Under the pieces are notes generated by a model. The model searched no databases, was not told where the DNA came from, and saw nothing but the letters and a program-made list of their open reading frames with translations. From Microglena sp. YARC (lineage: Eukaryota; Chlorophyta; Chlorophyceae; Chlamydomonadales; Chlamydomonadaceae), in contig CM039465.1 in the NCBI GenBank assembly GCA_022414725.1, positions 18,540,786 to 18,604,785 of the forward strand: 64,000 bases of DNA. The letters are read 5' to 3'. This document shows, piece after piece, positions 13,980 to 25,340 of this stretch; position 1 is the stretch's first letter, and each line of letters starts with the position of its first letter. Position numbers and translations under genes: made by a program.

Positions 13980-15480
13980 GCAGCCCACAAACCGCGGCCT
14001 CAGCAACTATCCTACCATACATTGAGAAAACAAATCTTCAAGCCAACTGCCAATGTGCAACGCCATCAATGCTACCTCGGTGGACCACATGTCAACACAG
14101 GGGAAATTTTATCAAATTTGGGGAGAGACATCACCAAATACTCAAAGCAACGTCCGTAGCGACCTGGGTGTTAGGGTGGCCGCTTCACTTCACCCCGAGC
14201 GGGAAATTTTTGTTTCAAAATTTGCTGATGCAGGCCTACGCATGCACACTGAATGCCCCCAGATGGGCATACTCCACAAAAATTGCCACCAACACCGATG
14301 TATAACCTGAAAACAGACACTCAATCCCACAACGCTTTCCTCTGATGAGTCCTACAACTTTGGAATCCTACTGGAAGCAGCAAAAAACAAATCCTGGAAG
14401 TTCCTAACAAAGAGAGCATAATAAATGTATTCTTGCACTTTTACACCACCACCCCCTCCACAACAGCATAATGGACATGCCGGCTGCCTCAAACACGACT
14501 ACATAACACTGGTAATTGGATAGACTCAGAAAACTCCTCGCCTATCCCCTTGGACTCCCACCCCTGGGCGCCTGGCAAGGCCATATATGGGCAAATCCTC
14601 ATCCTTAAAGATGAGAGCCCAGACATGAGGTTTTTGGACCCCCAATTCCAGCTTGGAAATGCGTCGGCTGTTACAAGATACAACCCTTTCCGAATCAATG
14701 CTACGCTAACCAACATGGAATATAACCATGATGGAGGACACAGCTCACCCAACGCAACCCTCCCCCCAAACCAATCAGTGGCTGCTAACGAATGGAACTT
14801 GCGACATGGGAGATGTTTGCCTTAGACCCAACCCTGAGTGCTATCCTACCATAAACATTGAAGAAAACAAGATTTCGATGCCACTGCCAAGTGCACGCCA
14901 TCAATGCTACCTCGGTGGACCATATGTCGACACAGAAAAAATATTCAAATTTGGGGAGAAGACATCGCCGGATACTCAAGGCAACCCGTAAATGACCTGT
15001 GTGTTTGGCCGAACCACTTCATCCCTCGCAGGGGAATTTTACTAATATGCTGATGCAGGCCTACATGCGCACCGAATGCCCCCAGATGGGAATACTTCAC
15101 CGAATCGTACAACCTGATTATAATCCGGAACACCCAAACCCGCACGACCTTATCCATGATGAACCCTACAACCTTGGGATCCTACCTGGCAAAAGTAGCA
15201 AAGACCAAATCCTCCAACGTCTGCAAGGACACAGTAAATGTATCTTGCACTTTACCACCCCCTCCCAATCGCCTATAAACATGCTGGTTGTCTAAAAAAA
15301 TACCATAACATCTGGTATTGGATAGACTCAGAAAACCTCTCGCCAATCCCCTTGGACTCCACACCGGGAGCCTGGCAGGCCCTATATGGGAACATCTTCA
15401 TCCTTAAAAAAGAGAGCGCAGACATGAGATTTTGGACCCCCAATACCATCTTGACGTTGCGACGATGGATACTATAGACA
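13980..15480 (+). repeat. Diverged tandem duplication of about 0.8 kb inside the LINE
   Basis: Two copies of one segment lie in direct order. The block near 14030-14160 (GCTACCTCGGTGGACCA, then a TTTGGGGAGA run) recurs near 14860-14990. The block near 14517-14690 (TTGGATAGACTCAGAAAA, then AGACATGAG) recurs near 15319-15460. Both encode related peptides (WIDSENxSPIPLDS; a DMRF motif; TECPQMGILH), so the ancestral segment was probably coding. The copies carry different indels, so the duplication is old or the assembly is noisy. Confidence 0.7.
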
Positions 15481-15931
15481 CAACCCTACTACAACTCCTA
15501 CAAAACCCATGCCTTCACAACCCAACATAGAAGGATACCATGAATGAAGGACGCCAGCCCGCCCGATCGCACATCCCCCCCAACACGCAAATGGACTGCG
15601 ATACAGGAGATGCTGCCCCTTCAACTGTCACCAACCTGAAAAAACGTGGTACCACAGAGCACCCCCCCACCACAAAAAAATATCAGGCACCCCCAACAAG
15701 CATCTGAAACACTCGCAAAACCTGGGCCCCAACATTAAACTCAAACAAACAGCAATCCACAACTATTTTCCCCCCACCTCTACCACCACCAATTCCAAGG
15801 GAGCCCCCCCCCCCTCAACAAGCTAAGAAGTTCAAACAAACATGCTTTAAACCAACCATTCCTTTTACCCCTAAGGATAATGGACCTGCCAACAACCCAC
15901 CCACCATGCCCAGTCACCCCAAGACTACTAC

Positions 15932-16690
15932 ATGGATAACATACATTTTCTACTCCTCAAACTGCAGAGGGCTGAGGAGCTCCTGGGAGCTAATTCTCAT
16001 CACATCCTAGACCACAACCTGATGTGGCTATTCTTACAGAAACCAAACTGCTCTCCTGCTCTCCTTCATTCAATTCATCAAGAAGGAACTCCCCCAATAA
16101 CTCCCTTCACCACAGTAGTGTGGCCAAAACCCCGGACAACAACCACGGTAAAGGAGGGGTCATAATCCTCACCCACAAGCAATTAGGCCCCCCGTCCACC
16201 ATGAAGTCAATGCAGACCTGGCTGGTTGCCTGGTGCACATCACCTTCGGCTCAACCACCCCAACTCCTACACACATCATAGGGTCTACATGCCCCACGAC
16301 CAACCCCAGCAACGGCAAGCCGCCTATACATACATCGGGACTCACACCAAAAAGCCCAATCACACCCACACTCTGTGGAGGGGATTGGAATGCAAACCCT
16401 CTTTCCCTCAGATAGATCTACCCACGCCACTTCCCACACAGACCAACATCACATATCTATGTGCTCCCAACTCAACCTCCACCCCACCAACCCTTCCACT
16501 AGAGCACCCACCTTCCATTGCTACCAGGAAGGCAACCTCGAGCACCACAGCAGAATCGATGACATCCTCATCTCCCCTTGCCCCAACCCCCTTCACCCCC
16601 ATATTAGTGAAAAGAACCAGGGAGGTCGGAGGATACCTAGACCATATGGCCCTTCACCAAATTATCCCCCTATTTACATTCCCATACCCC
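15932..16690 (+). pseudogene. LINE apurinic/apyrimidinic-type endonuclease domain, frameshifted
   Basis: Across three frames the order of motifs fits the exonuclease-endonuclease-phosphatase domain of LINEs. There is an N-terminal NCRGLRSS, then AILTETKL with the catalytic Glu, GGVIILTH, GVYMPHD, GGDWNANP (the usual GDFN box), SRIDDILIS, and a final LDHMAL in the place of the SDH box. In functional elements this domain nicks target DNA to prime reverse transcription. Frame changes near 16.0, 16.2, 16.4 and 16.6 kb disable it here. Confidence 0.7.
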
Positions 16691-16982
16691 TGACATTGAC
16701 TGACACCCCCCCTCCTAGACCCCAACAACTAGTCACCCCCGTCAGCAAGGCCTCCATGAACGCCACTAGAAAGGCCATTGAAGAAACGCACACTACCTTC
16801 TTCATGGAACACACCCAAACCATCAGGGACTGGTGGGACCAGGCCACCAACCTCATAGGAGACAATTCCCTCCCATCCCACCTCCACCAAGTCAAACACA
16901 CCTCTCCTTGCAAAAGGATTAGACCTCGACCATCTCAGCAACCAGATTATGGAACCTATTAGGATGGCCCTCACCACTATGT

Positions 16983-18490
16983 TTGAAACCTGCCCTACCA
17001 GGAACCAAATCCCAGGGGCACTTCCTTGACAGAAAGAAGAGCAAAGCCCACGCCAAAATCAACTCCCATATCCAACAACTTAAGACGTACAGGAAACTCC
17101 TAACCACCGACCCCAACTCCTACCACACCGCCCATTCTACTCTCCTAGAAACATGCCATAACCATCCTACCACCCTCACCCATATCCAGCTTGCCTCAGA
17201 CCATGCCTCACTCTTGGCTGCAATCAATATATCCCTCGATGAGGCCCTCCCTGCCCTCCGGAGAATTCTCACAAACAGCAGACAAACAGCTACCGCCACT
17301 GGCAAAGCAGCCTTCATGACCCAACTATCCAACAAACCTAAACAAGCCCACAGAAACATCTTCAAAACCTCTGATATTCCGACGTCACCCCAGACCCTCC
17401 AAGACCCCACCACTGGCCAACACAAAACGTCCACTAATGACCTCCTGGACATCTTGGGGGAGCACATGGGACACTTGATGGCCCCCCCTCACCACACGTG
17501 CACCGGCAAATACTTACCCAGGACAGACAGACCGCCCCCCCTCCATGGGCCTCCCTGCTAGACAACATTCTCCCTAGAAACCAAGGCCCAACCCCACCAA
17601 CACTCCAACCCCATCCTACCCTACCTCATGGAGTTCTCTAATTACCAAACATGCATCCAACACGTAGCAAAAAGCAAACAGGCTGGCCCAGACGGAATCC
17701 CCAATGAACTACTAACCTGCCTCCCCTGGTCTTGGCACCACACCATACATAAAATGTTTGGGCTTATGTGGATCACCGGCTACACCCCCATTTGCTGGAA
17801 GACCTCCAACACCATCATGCTTTACAAGAAAGGAGACCCCACCCAAGCCGACCACTACAGACCTATTGGCCTCAACAACACGATGGGTAAATTGTGGACT
17901 AACATGGTTACAACAGTGATGTCCAAATACTTGGACCAATACCAAGTCCTCAGTGACTCCCAAGAGGGATTCAGACAGAACAGAAGCACCCATAGGCAGC
18001 TCACCCACTCCTACATGACATCGAGGATGCGGCCCACTCAAAAAGAGACCTGTTTGCTGCCTACTTTGACTTCTCATCTGCCTTTAATATGGTGGACCAT
18101 GACAAGCTGCTCCAAACTATGTATAACCTTGGAATCCCGGTATATGTCATTGAAACAGTGAAAGGAATTTACAACGGGGCTACTACCCACATGTACCTCA
18201 ACAACACTCAAGGCAAACCAATTCAAATCACAAGAGGCACCATCCAAGGTGACACCCTCTCCCCCCTACTCTTCATCATCTTCATCGAACCTCTCCTCAG
18301 ATGGCTACAAGCCGGGGGCAGAGGATACAAGCAAGGCATAACCTCAACATCCAATACTGACCAAGATAAAACAGGTAGCCTAGGATATGCTGATGACACC
18401 AGTGTGGTCACTAACACAGCAGACAACCTCAAGGTACAATGCCTTAAAGTGCAACAATTCAGTACTTGTGTCTGGGATTCCTCTTAACGG
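16983..18490 (+). pseudogene. LINE reverse transcriptase, frameshifted
   Basis: An N-terminal helical segment (16983-17561) precedes the RT core. Motifs seen in order are SKQAGPDGIPNELL (17670), MLYKKGDP, HYRPIGLNNTMGKL, QEGFRQNRSTHRQL, then after a frameshift near 18015 AAYFDFSSAFNMVDHDKL, RGTIQGDTLSPLLF and LGYADDTSV. The two catalytic Asp residues of the YADD box are present. A further frame change near 18475 leads into GIPLNGGKCMI. The enzyme copies element RNA at the nicked target. The order and spacing are typical of non-LTR elements, not Ty3 or Ty1. Confidence 0.85.
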
Positions 18491-21366
18491 GGGTAAATGC
18501 ATGATCACTGGCATATTGCATGGCTCCCCACCCCAAGGATCCCACCAACCACAAGGCCCTAACCAAACTTCTCCACAACACCATCCTCATTAACGACACA
18601 TGGGCTACATACCTTCCCCCAAATGAACCATACAAGTATCTAGGGGTGCCGGTTAGCCTCACCCTAAAAACTGGAGACCCCTCATGAAACAAGCCTTGGC
18701 CCTCATACATAGTAAAGGACACCAAATCCTCACCACTGCCAAACCAAAAAGGCGCCACCCCTCTCCAATGTCTCAGACTCATCACCACGTGTATTAAGCC
18801 TGCCATCACCTACCCTATGACCGTAGCACCCTACAGCTACTCGGATATAGGCATCTTAGACAAGGCCTTATGGACCTGGCTAAAAAATGCTGTGACCTAC
18901 ACCCCTCATTCCCAACTGCTAGTGTCTGCCTCCCCTTGGGACAGGCAGGATTGGGTATCCCCTCCCTAATGGTGGACTATGCTCAAATTACAGCAGCCCA
19001 CCTCACTAGGTCCCTCAACGACACGGGGAAACTAGGCAGGCTCACTACAGCCCTCCTCCACAAAGAAGCTACTATGCTCCAGGGTATGGATCCTCTTACC
19101 TTGCCCAGCCACACACTTCAGTACTTTACCTTGGCCAGGCAAATGCACATCCTCAAAAAGAGCCTCCATCCAAATCCATATGGAGGATGAAACCCTACTC
19201 AACCCCCTTCAAGACTCCCTCCCGGACTTACCCCAACACACCATTCCCCCCAACCTTCTCAAAACCCTCATCCCCTTGGGCATTACTTCCTTAGCTGACA
19301 TTGTGAGCCCTGATGGACCACAATCATCCCATCCAATACCCTCTCGCACACCTATGGCACCAGAGTCTCCACTAGGCATAAAGTTGCCCTCAACAGACTC
19401 AGCCTACACCTGTGCTCTCCACCCCCACCTGGAAGCCCACCTCAACCCTACTCCTGCCACAGCCCCCTGCCCTTGGCATCGAGGACCCTCCCCATACACC
19501 TACGCATTCCCCAACGGCACATTATCAAGTTCTCCACATATACTATCAGCACCACCTTAACAACTGGGACAACCGCCCCCCATACTGCCCCGACCCTTGA
19601 CCCCCAGTGCGGCATCCTTACCCCAACCACAACACAGCCCCCCACGCATAATACCGAGGAGATCCCTGCCTCCAATGCACACAGGTGGTGGGCCAGAGAG
19701 TCCTATCTTCACCCCACCAAGTATGCTCAAGCCTGGAGCACTGACCCCAAGATTGCTTGGACTGCCAGAATGCAATTCATCAGAAATGACACCCACAAAT
19801 GTACTGACGCCTCCTACTATAAACACCACACCATCCGTAAGAACAGCTCCCCCGACGACCTGGTGCATGCTGTCTCTACCCCAGACCTTCTTGCTCCCCC
19901 AACCCCAGCCAAGCTCCTCCACCTCCTATATGGAAACCAACACAGCCTGACCCACCTCCTGGGCTTCAGAGCCCAAAAGAGGGAGGCTAACGAACCTCGA
20001 GAAACCCCCCATCACAGATATTGGAGGGTCCAGAAAGCCCCATGCACCATTCTCTGCCACCATCTCCCTTGTTACATATCTGCTGGCCTCCCCGTGCATT
20101 CCCACACCTACTCCTCTGCCACCTCCATTGTGGTCACTTGGTCCCCCGTCCATCTCACAGAGGAACAAATTACCCTGCTGGTTGGCCCCACCAGATTTCA
20201 GGAACTCCTCCATGCCTACAACACTGAAACTACCCCCAAAGCCCCTCCCCCTCCATTCCACCCAGACAAGACCTCCACCTCACTAACCTCCAACAACAAG
20301 GACAGTGGGCGGAGGGAGGAGAGTTTGATGCCAAATGGTATAGCGAACTCAGGCAAAACCTCATCATTAACACGGCAGACCACCACCCAGACTGGGATAT
20401 CCACCCCCCCCGGCAAATACCACATACAGGCTGGTACACTGAATGACAGGTACCACCACCTCCCTCCCAACTCAACAACGGAGACACCACCTACATCTAC
20501 TCACCAACAGACCAATGTGTCGGTCATATACCCCTCTCCCAACTCCACCTCCTCCACCACAGATACCATACCACCAAGGCACACTCTCCCCCACCTCTGG
20601 ACCCTCCACAGCACAGGAACCTTCGCTGGAGACATAGCCACCCTCCTATCACAGCACAAAGACACTACCATCTCCAATGTCTCCCCTGCCATACACAAAG
20701 CTATGTCCACCCTGGGGATGACAACGGACCTTGACACATCACCCCTCCTAATGAGTCCCCACCTCCCCATGGGCAACACCCCCACCCCCATTGGCCAACT
20801 GTTTGGCTTAGGACCCACTGCTACACCCAACCTTGGTACGGGGGAAACACACACCTCACCAGCCAGAACCCTGAAGAGGCCACAAGGCTGTTCGATGGGC
20901 ACTAGGCAGTGCCATACATGCTCACACCCTTGATATTCCGCGTGCACCATTCTCTTGGTCCCACACAAACCACATATGCCCATAACGCCCTCCTAAATCA
21001 CCCATGGGCTATGGAACTAGCCACTCTGCCTCCCAAGGCCAAACCCCTCACCCCCCTCCCTAATCTGGACGGGGGAAAACTCAAACCCTGCCAAGAGACA
21101 CAGAGGAACCTACAAACTCATTCCCATCTCAAACCCAGCTGGCCATGCCAAGTACCTCCACAACCCACCCACCACATGGGCCCAAACCATGAGGGACATG
21201 GGGGCCACTTCCATCCCACGACCAGGTCCCCCCCCTCCCAACTGGGCCTTCCTACCACCCACCTGCCCAAGGCACTTAGCTCCCTCCTTAAGACCTGGGC
21301 ACAACAACCCACCCCCATGCAGATAGACCCCACACCCATAAACACCCCCCGTGCTCCTGTGCACAC
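18491..21366 (+). pseudogene. LINE connector between RT and RNase H, function unknown
   Basis: About 2.9 kb of C-rich sequence is kept partly open on the plus strand (the longest frame is 19473-20933, 486 codons). The first part (18870-19190) continues the RT thumb: IKPAITYPMTVAPYS and LPLGQAGLGIPSLM read like typical post-RT sequence. The rest is rich in Pro, Thr and His and matches nothing I know. Segments such as GGEFDAKWYSEL suggest a folded domain. Dualen elements are reported to carry extra domains, so an accessory domain is possible but unproven. Confidence 0.5.
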
Positions 21367-22086
21367 ATGCTATCCTACAAGCACCAGGCCTCGCTCTATA
21401 ACACAGATGGAAGTGCCATCATAGACAAAGACGGCGTCCTCCGCCTAGGGGCAGGCGTATACTCCCCCAGGGCCGCTTCACGTTGCCTCCGCATAGACCC
21501 TGGCGGACAGGGCATCACTGCCGACATCAATCGCGCCGAACTCGTGGCAATCCAACAAGCACTCATACACTCCGAAATAGATGAAGAACTCACCATCTAC
21601 TCCGACAGCTTATGTTCCTTGCAGCTTATTAACCTGCACATTTACCATCCCAGTAGGACCCGGGAAAACAAACACCGTGACCTCCTGCAAGACATCGCCA
21701 TCCACATTATCAACAGACACAACGCTGCTGCTACCACGCGCCTGCTTAAGGTCCGATCTCACTCAGGAATCATAGGGAATGACGAGGCAGACACGCTCGC
21801 GAAAGAAGCGACGACAGGATACAATGTAATTGGGCCAGTTAAAACAGGGGAACATGCGCACCTCAATATGCACTGGCCGTCTGTCCAGCCCCCCCAATCT
21901 ATTAATGGGGACCAGCCCCCCCGGCACCCGGCCAGCAATCTCGCCAAGGGTATCAAGGCTAACCTCCCCACCCCCCTGCACACCGGGCATGCCAACACCA
22001 CGGGCATATACTCCTCCATGTGGAGCAAGCCAACCCCTTCCTCCTCCCTCAGGCTAGTAATCGTTTCTGGCAATCCACCGACATGA
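21367..22086 (+). CDS. LINE-encoded RNase H domain
   Basis: A type I RNase H with all key acidic residues visible: YNTDGS (Asp14 counted from the first Met), INRAELVAI (Glu58), IYSDS (Asp80) and GNDEAD (Asp139/142), with VRSHSG providing the active-site His. The domain ends near residue 150; the rest of the frame is a tail that runs into a frameshift before the C-terminal domain. It would remove element RNA from the RNA:DNA hybrid. The stretch is unusually intact compared with the RT. Confidence 0.85.
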   Translation: MLSYKHQASLYNTDGSAIIDKDGVLRLGAGVYSPRAASRCLRIDPGGQGITADINRAELVAIQQALIHSEIDEELTIYSDSLCSLQLINLHIYHPSRTRENKHRDLLQDIAIHIINRHNAAATTRLLKVRSHSGIIGNDEADTLAKEATTGYNVIGPVKTGEHAHLNMHWPSVQPPQSINGDQPPRHPASNLAKGIKANLPTPLHTGHANTTGIYSSMWSKPTPSSSLRLVIVSGNPPT

Positions 22087-22817
22087 AATGGTGGCAAAAA
22101 ATACAAATCCACAAGGCTCGGTGGGGACGCTTATGGACTAGGAAATTGGCGTACAGATACAAACGCCCCTATGGTACTAGCACTAGCCCCCCCTCTGATG
22201 ATAACTGCCCTCTTTGTCGCAAAGCACAGGACGGAGCTGGCCATATTCTTGCTGGGTGCAGCCACCCTGTCTTCAAAGGAATGTATATTAACAGACATAA
22301 TAAGGCGGTCCAACTCATCCAAAAGGCAGTAGCCAAAGGAGCTCTGGGGGCTCTCCCCATGTACATGGATGCAGGCACTTGTGAAGCGACCTCCGACATT
22401 CCCACAAGACCCCCAGCCACCCTCAAACCCCCTGATCTTCCCCAAGCCACATGGGATAAATACAGGCCTGATCTCCTCCTCATTGACGACGAATCCAAAC
22501 CAAGAAAAGCCTACCTAGTTGAACTGGGCTACTGCTCAGACACTAACCACCAAATCAAATTCCAGGAAAAGAGCGTTCAGCATAAGGAGCTCCAACGTAT
22601 CCTTCAACAACAAGGATTCCTTGTACACTACCTAGTCTTCACCATAGGTACCACTGGTACCATACCAATCCCAACTATTACCAATCTCTCCACCTTAGGG
22701 ATCAGTCGCGAACACGTAGACAAACTCATCTCTAAGCTGCACAGAGAATCTGCCGCCTCCTGTACCAGCATTCTTGCCACACGTCGCATGAAGGAGTCCC
22801 TCCCGCCTGGAGGGTGA
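22020..22817 (+). CDS. LINE C-terminal CCHC finger and restriction-like endonuclease
   Basis: This frame overlaps the end of the RNase H frame; a single indel probably split one polyprotein. Residues 63-80 form a C-x2-C-x8-H-x4-C finger (CPLCRKAQDGAGHILAGC), the spacing seen just upstream of the endonuclease in R2-type LINEs. Residues 149-180 (RPDLLLID, then AYLVELGY, then Lys) fit a PD-(D/E)xK nuclease core. About 70 residues of mixed helix/strand follow. Together with the upstream apurinic-type enzyme this gives two endonucleases in one element. The nuclease call rests on motif spacing only. Confidence 0.65.
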   Translation: MEQANPFLLPQASNRFWQSTDMKWWQKIQIHKARWGRLWTRKLAYRYKRPYGTSTSPPSDDNCPLCRKAQDGAGHILAGCSHPVFKGMYINRHNKAVQLIQKAVAKGALGALPMYMDAGTCEATSDIPTRPPATLKPPDLPQATWDKYRPDLLLIDDESKPRKAYLVELGYCSDTNHQIKFQEKSVQHKELQRILQQQGFLVHYLVFTIGTTGTIPIPTITNLSTLGISREHVDKLISKLHRESAASCTSILATRRMKESLPPGG

Positions 22818-22907
22818 CACTTACTATGTCTGCCATGGTGACTTTCCCCAGCTGCGGCGTACGGGAGGGTCCCCTTAACACCACGCCCCTCCAGGCGTTA
22901 TCATTTA
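22818..22907 (+). other. LINE 3' UTR with terminal hairpin
   Basis: After the stop codon a 90-bp tail runs to CACGCCCCTCCAGGCGTTAT and a short ATCATTTA end. ACGCC and GGCGT pair around a 6-nt loop. The same terminal 30 bp close all six SINEs in this window. A 70-bp piece of this tail recurs inverted at 27410-27483. In other LINE/SINE pairs the 3' tail is what the LINE reverse transcriptase recognises. Confidence 0.75.
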
Positions 22908-24180
22908 CATAAATACATGCATATCACACACATTTATACATTTAGATCATAAGTCCCCCTTGGATCCGTCAAGATGCGGGCACATTTGGAGCCTATTAGG
23001 GCACCAGGAAAAATATATAACAATCATCAACATCAGTTATATACAGTGGAGCCTTAGTGGAAGGTGCAGTTGTTTATTAAAAAACCATGTGACCTACAGT
23101 ACCTGAAAAGGTATCAACAATTGTATTATATTATCAATGATTGTATGGAGAGCTTGGATGAAGTATATTTTGATAATAATGCTTTGCTTTGAATTGATTA
23201 TGTTAATGCCGAAGACGGCGAGCAGCCTTAGAGGCTGGAACCATGTAACCAAGTTCAGGTACCCGAACTGACTTGATTTTTGAAGCTGCATTAGCTCCTT
23301 GTAGGTCATGAACACAAGCGTGGCGGGTGGTCCTATTCTGTCTGGATGAGTGCCACACGTATGGTGAGTTCTGCTTGTATGCATGTATGTATGTATGTAT
23401 GTATGTGTGTATGTATGTATGTATGTAAGTTACAGTCCAGGGGTATGCCAAATAGGCTAAAGGGACATGCCTAACCGTGTAGGAAGGGCTTAAAAAGAAT
23501 AAGCACTGATGAACTGAACCCCAAACGAACTGGACCCTACATGCTTTAGTCCCTTGTAGGTAATGATTTCATAAACACAATCGCCATCAGTAAATTCTCT
23601 CCCTTTCAAGACCTGGGCTACTCAAGCCCCCCCCCCCCCCCCCCCCCCCCCCCCTCTCTGGGATCTGGGGCCTGCCTTGGGGCCCCCTTTCAGGACCTGG
23701 GCTACATAAGAGCAGGGTAGGGCAAAGGCCTTCCTGAAATTAGTGGCCAAACCGCACTTTCGTGTTTACCCAATTACCCCTACCTGTGGTGCACTTTGGG
23801 GGGCATTTCCGGAAACCGCATTTTTACTGACTTCAACATTTGTGTGGTACACCCGCACTTGTGTTTTTACCCCTCAGCGTTTTCAGAGACAAATCGACCT
23901 CCACAGAAAGAATCGTCTCTCTACGGTATCAGATAGAAGGGGGCGCGAATACAAGAGCCTCGAATTATCTAAAGTTTCGCCAGCTGCGGCGTACAGGAGG
24001 GACCCGACAAAAAGTCGTGGGCAAACCGGCAGGAATCCGTTGTCTTGATCTGACCGACGGTGGGATTAGTAGGCATGGTGTGCCGCAGTGGAAATTGGCC
24101 AAACCGCAGAAGCGATTTGTTCTACCCTGCGACTATTTAACAGAGAGAGCTCTTACACCTTTAAGGCTACCCTCCATTGA
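22908..24180. other. Intergenic mosaic of dispersed repeats
   Basis: No gene is seen. From left to right: a repeat with GTATATTTTGAT...GACGGCGAGCAGCCTT (23161-23265), also found at 33.97 and 55.9 kb; an ATGT microsatellite (23380-23425); the GTCCAGGGGTA-GCCAAATAGGC repeat (23433-23475); a poly-C run (about 23626-23654). At 23975-24000 CAGCTGCGGCGTACAGGAGGG differs by one base from the LINE 3' UTR, so a piece of a related element may lie here. Confidence 0.6.
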
Positions 24181-24188
24181 CTAATATA

Positions 24189-24328
24189 TAGGGACCAGCA
24201 TATCAAATGATGTTGACCAAATGCGGGTATTATATCATACAAATTGCATCATATGCTATTGTATATAAATGGTAACTTAAGCCTAGTCAGACTGCCGGCG
24301 TCATATGATATCATACTGCCGTTCCCTA
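24189..24328 (+). mobile_element. hAT-type MITE, family A, with perfect 8-bp target duplication
   Basis: A 140-bp non-coding element starts TAGGGACCAGCA and ends TGCCGTTCCCTA, so its ends are inverted repeats fitting the hAT YARNG pattern. It is flanked on both sides by CTAATATA (24181-24188 and 24329-24336), a perfect 8-bp duplication as expected for hAT transposition. The interior is dominated by palindromic CATATGATATCATATG-like sequence and a GCCTAGTCAGACTGCCGGC block shared with the copies at 43.3, 46.2 and 57.1 kb. Confidence 0.85.
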
Positions 24329-24469
24329 CTAATATAGGCTAACAAGGGACTTGTCCAACCATGATATCTGGAGGGTCTAAATTGCAAAAAATAAACTGAT
24401 AAACTGAAAGCCAAACACACTGCTTATACGTATAGCAACAACTCCCACTCGGCGAGTTAGGGCTCCAGC

Positions 24470-25340
24470 TATCACAAAGAAAGTCCCTTGCAAAGTGCTA
24501 CTGCCACACAAAGTCTAATCATCATCTATTTAATGAATTAATCTAATAAAATTATCTTCATGAAGCTCCTGGTAAAGTGCTACTGCTACACACAGTCTAA
24601 TCATCATCTTATCAATTCATTCAATTCTCTTCAGGAAGTCCCTGGCAAAGTGCTACTGCCACACACCTTCTAATCACCATCTAATTAATTAATATAATAT
24701 AGTTACCTTCATGAAGCCCCTGACAAAGTGCTACTGCTACACATATTGTAATCATCCTCTAATTGGTTCATCCAATTCTCTTCACGGAGTCCCTGGAAAA
24801 GTGCTACTACAACACACATTATAATCATCATCTAATTAATTAATTAATCAATCTAATATAGTTATCTTCATGAAGCCCCTGACAAAGTGCTACTGCAACA
24901 CATATTGTAATCATCTAATTAATTCTTCGAATTCTCTTAGTTAGTCCATGGCAAAGTGCTACTGCCATACACATTACAATCACCATCTAATTAATTAATA
25001 TAATATAGTTATCTTCATGAAGCCCCTGACAAAGTGCTAATGCTACACATTTTGTAATCATCCTCTAATTGGTTCATCCAATTCTCTTCAGGAAGTCCCT
25101 GGAAAAGTGCTACTGCAACACACATTATAATCATCATCTAATTAATTAATATAATTATATTCAGGATAAGTAATCTAATATAATCATCTTCAGGAAGCTA
25201 TTGGCAGTGCAACACACATTCTAATCACCCTCTAATTTATAAATACATGAATTAATCTAATAATCGCCAGGAAGCCCCTGGCATTGCTTAGTGCTACTGC
25301 TACACACATTAGAATCATCATCTAATAAATTCGTATAATC
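24470..25340. repeat. AT-rich tandem repeat, about 85-120 bp units
   Basis: About ten units share CTGGCAAAGTGCTACTGC, then CACACATT.TAATCATC, then a TAATTAATTAAT tract and CTTCATGAAGCC. Two alternating subtypes (ATCTTCATGAAGCCCCTGAC and AATTCTCTTCAGGAAGTCCC) suggest a higher-order dimer. No coding potential. Confidence 0.85.

Larger units (their letters stand above)
10540..22907 (+). mobile_element. Dualen/RandI-like LINE retrotransposon, decayed, 3' end intact
   Basis: In order along the plus strand: an apurinic-type endonuclease (about 15.93-16.69 kb), a reverse transcriptase (17.6-18.5 kb), a long connector, an RNase H (21.37-21.83 kb), a CCHC finger (22.2 kb) and a PD...E restriction-like endonuclease (22.47-22.57 kb). 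A hairpin 3' tail ends near 22907. Having two endonuclease types plus RNase H is the published signature of the Dualen/RandI clade. R2-type elements have only the restriction-like enzyme, and L1-type elements only the apurinic one. Many frameshifts make this copy non-functional. The 5' limit is uncertain; 10540 is where the upstream minisatellite ends. No poly(A) tail is seen. Confidence 0.75.
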
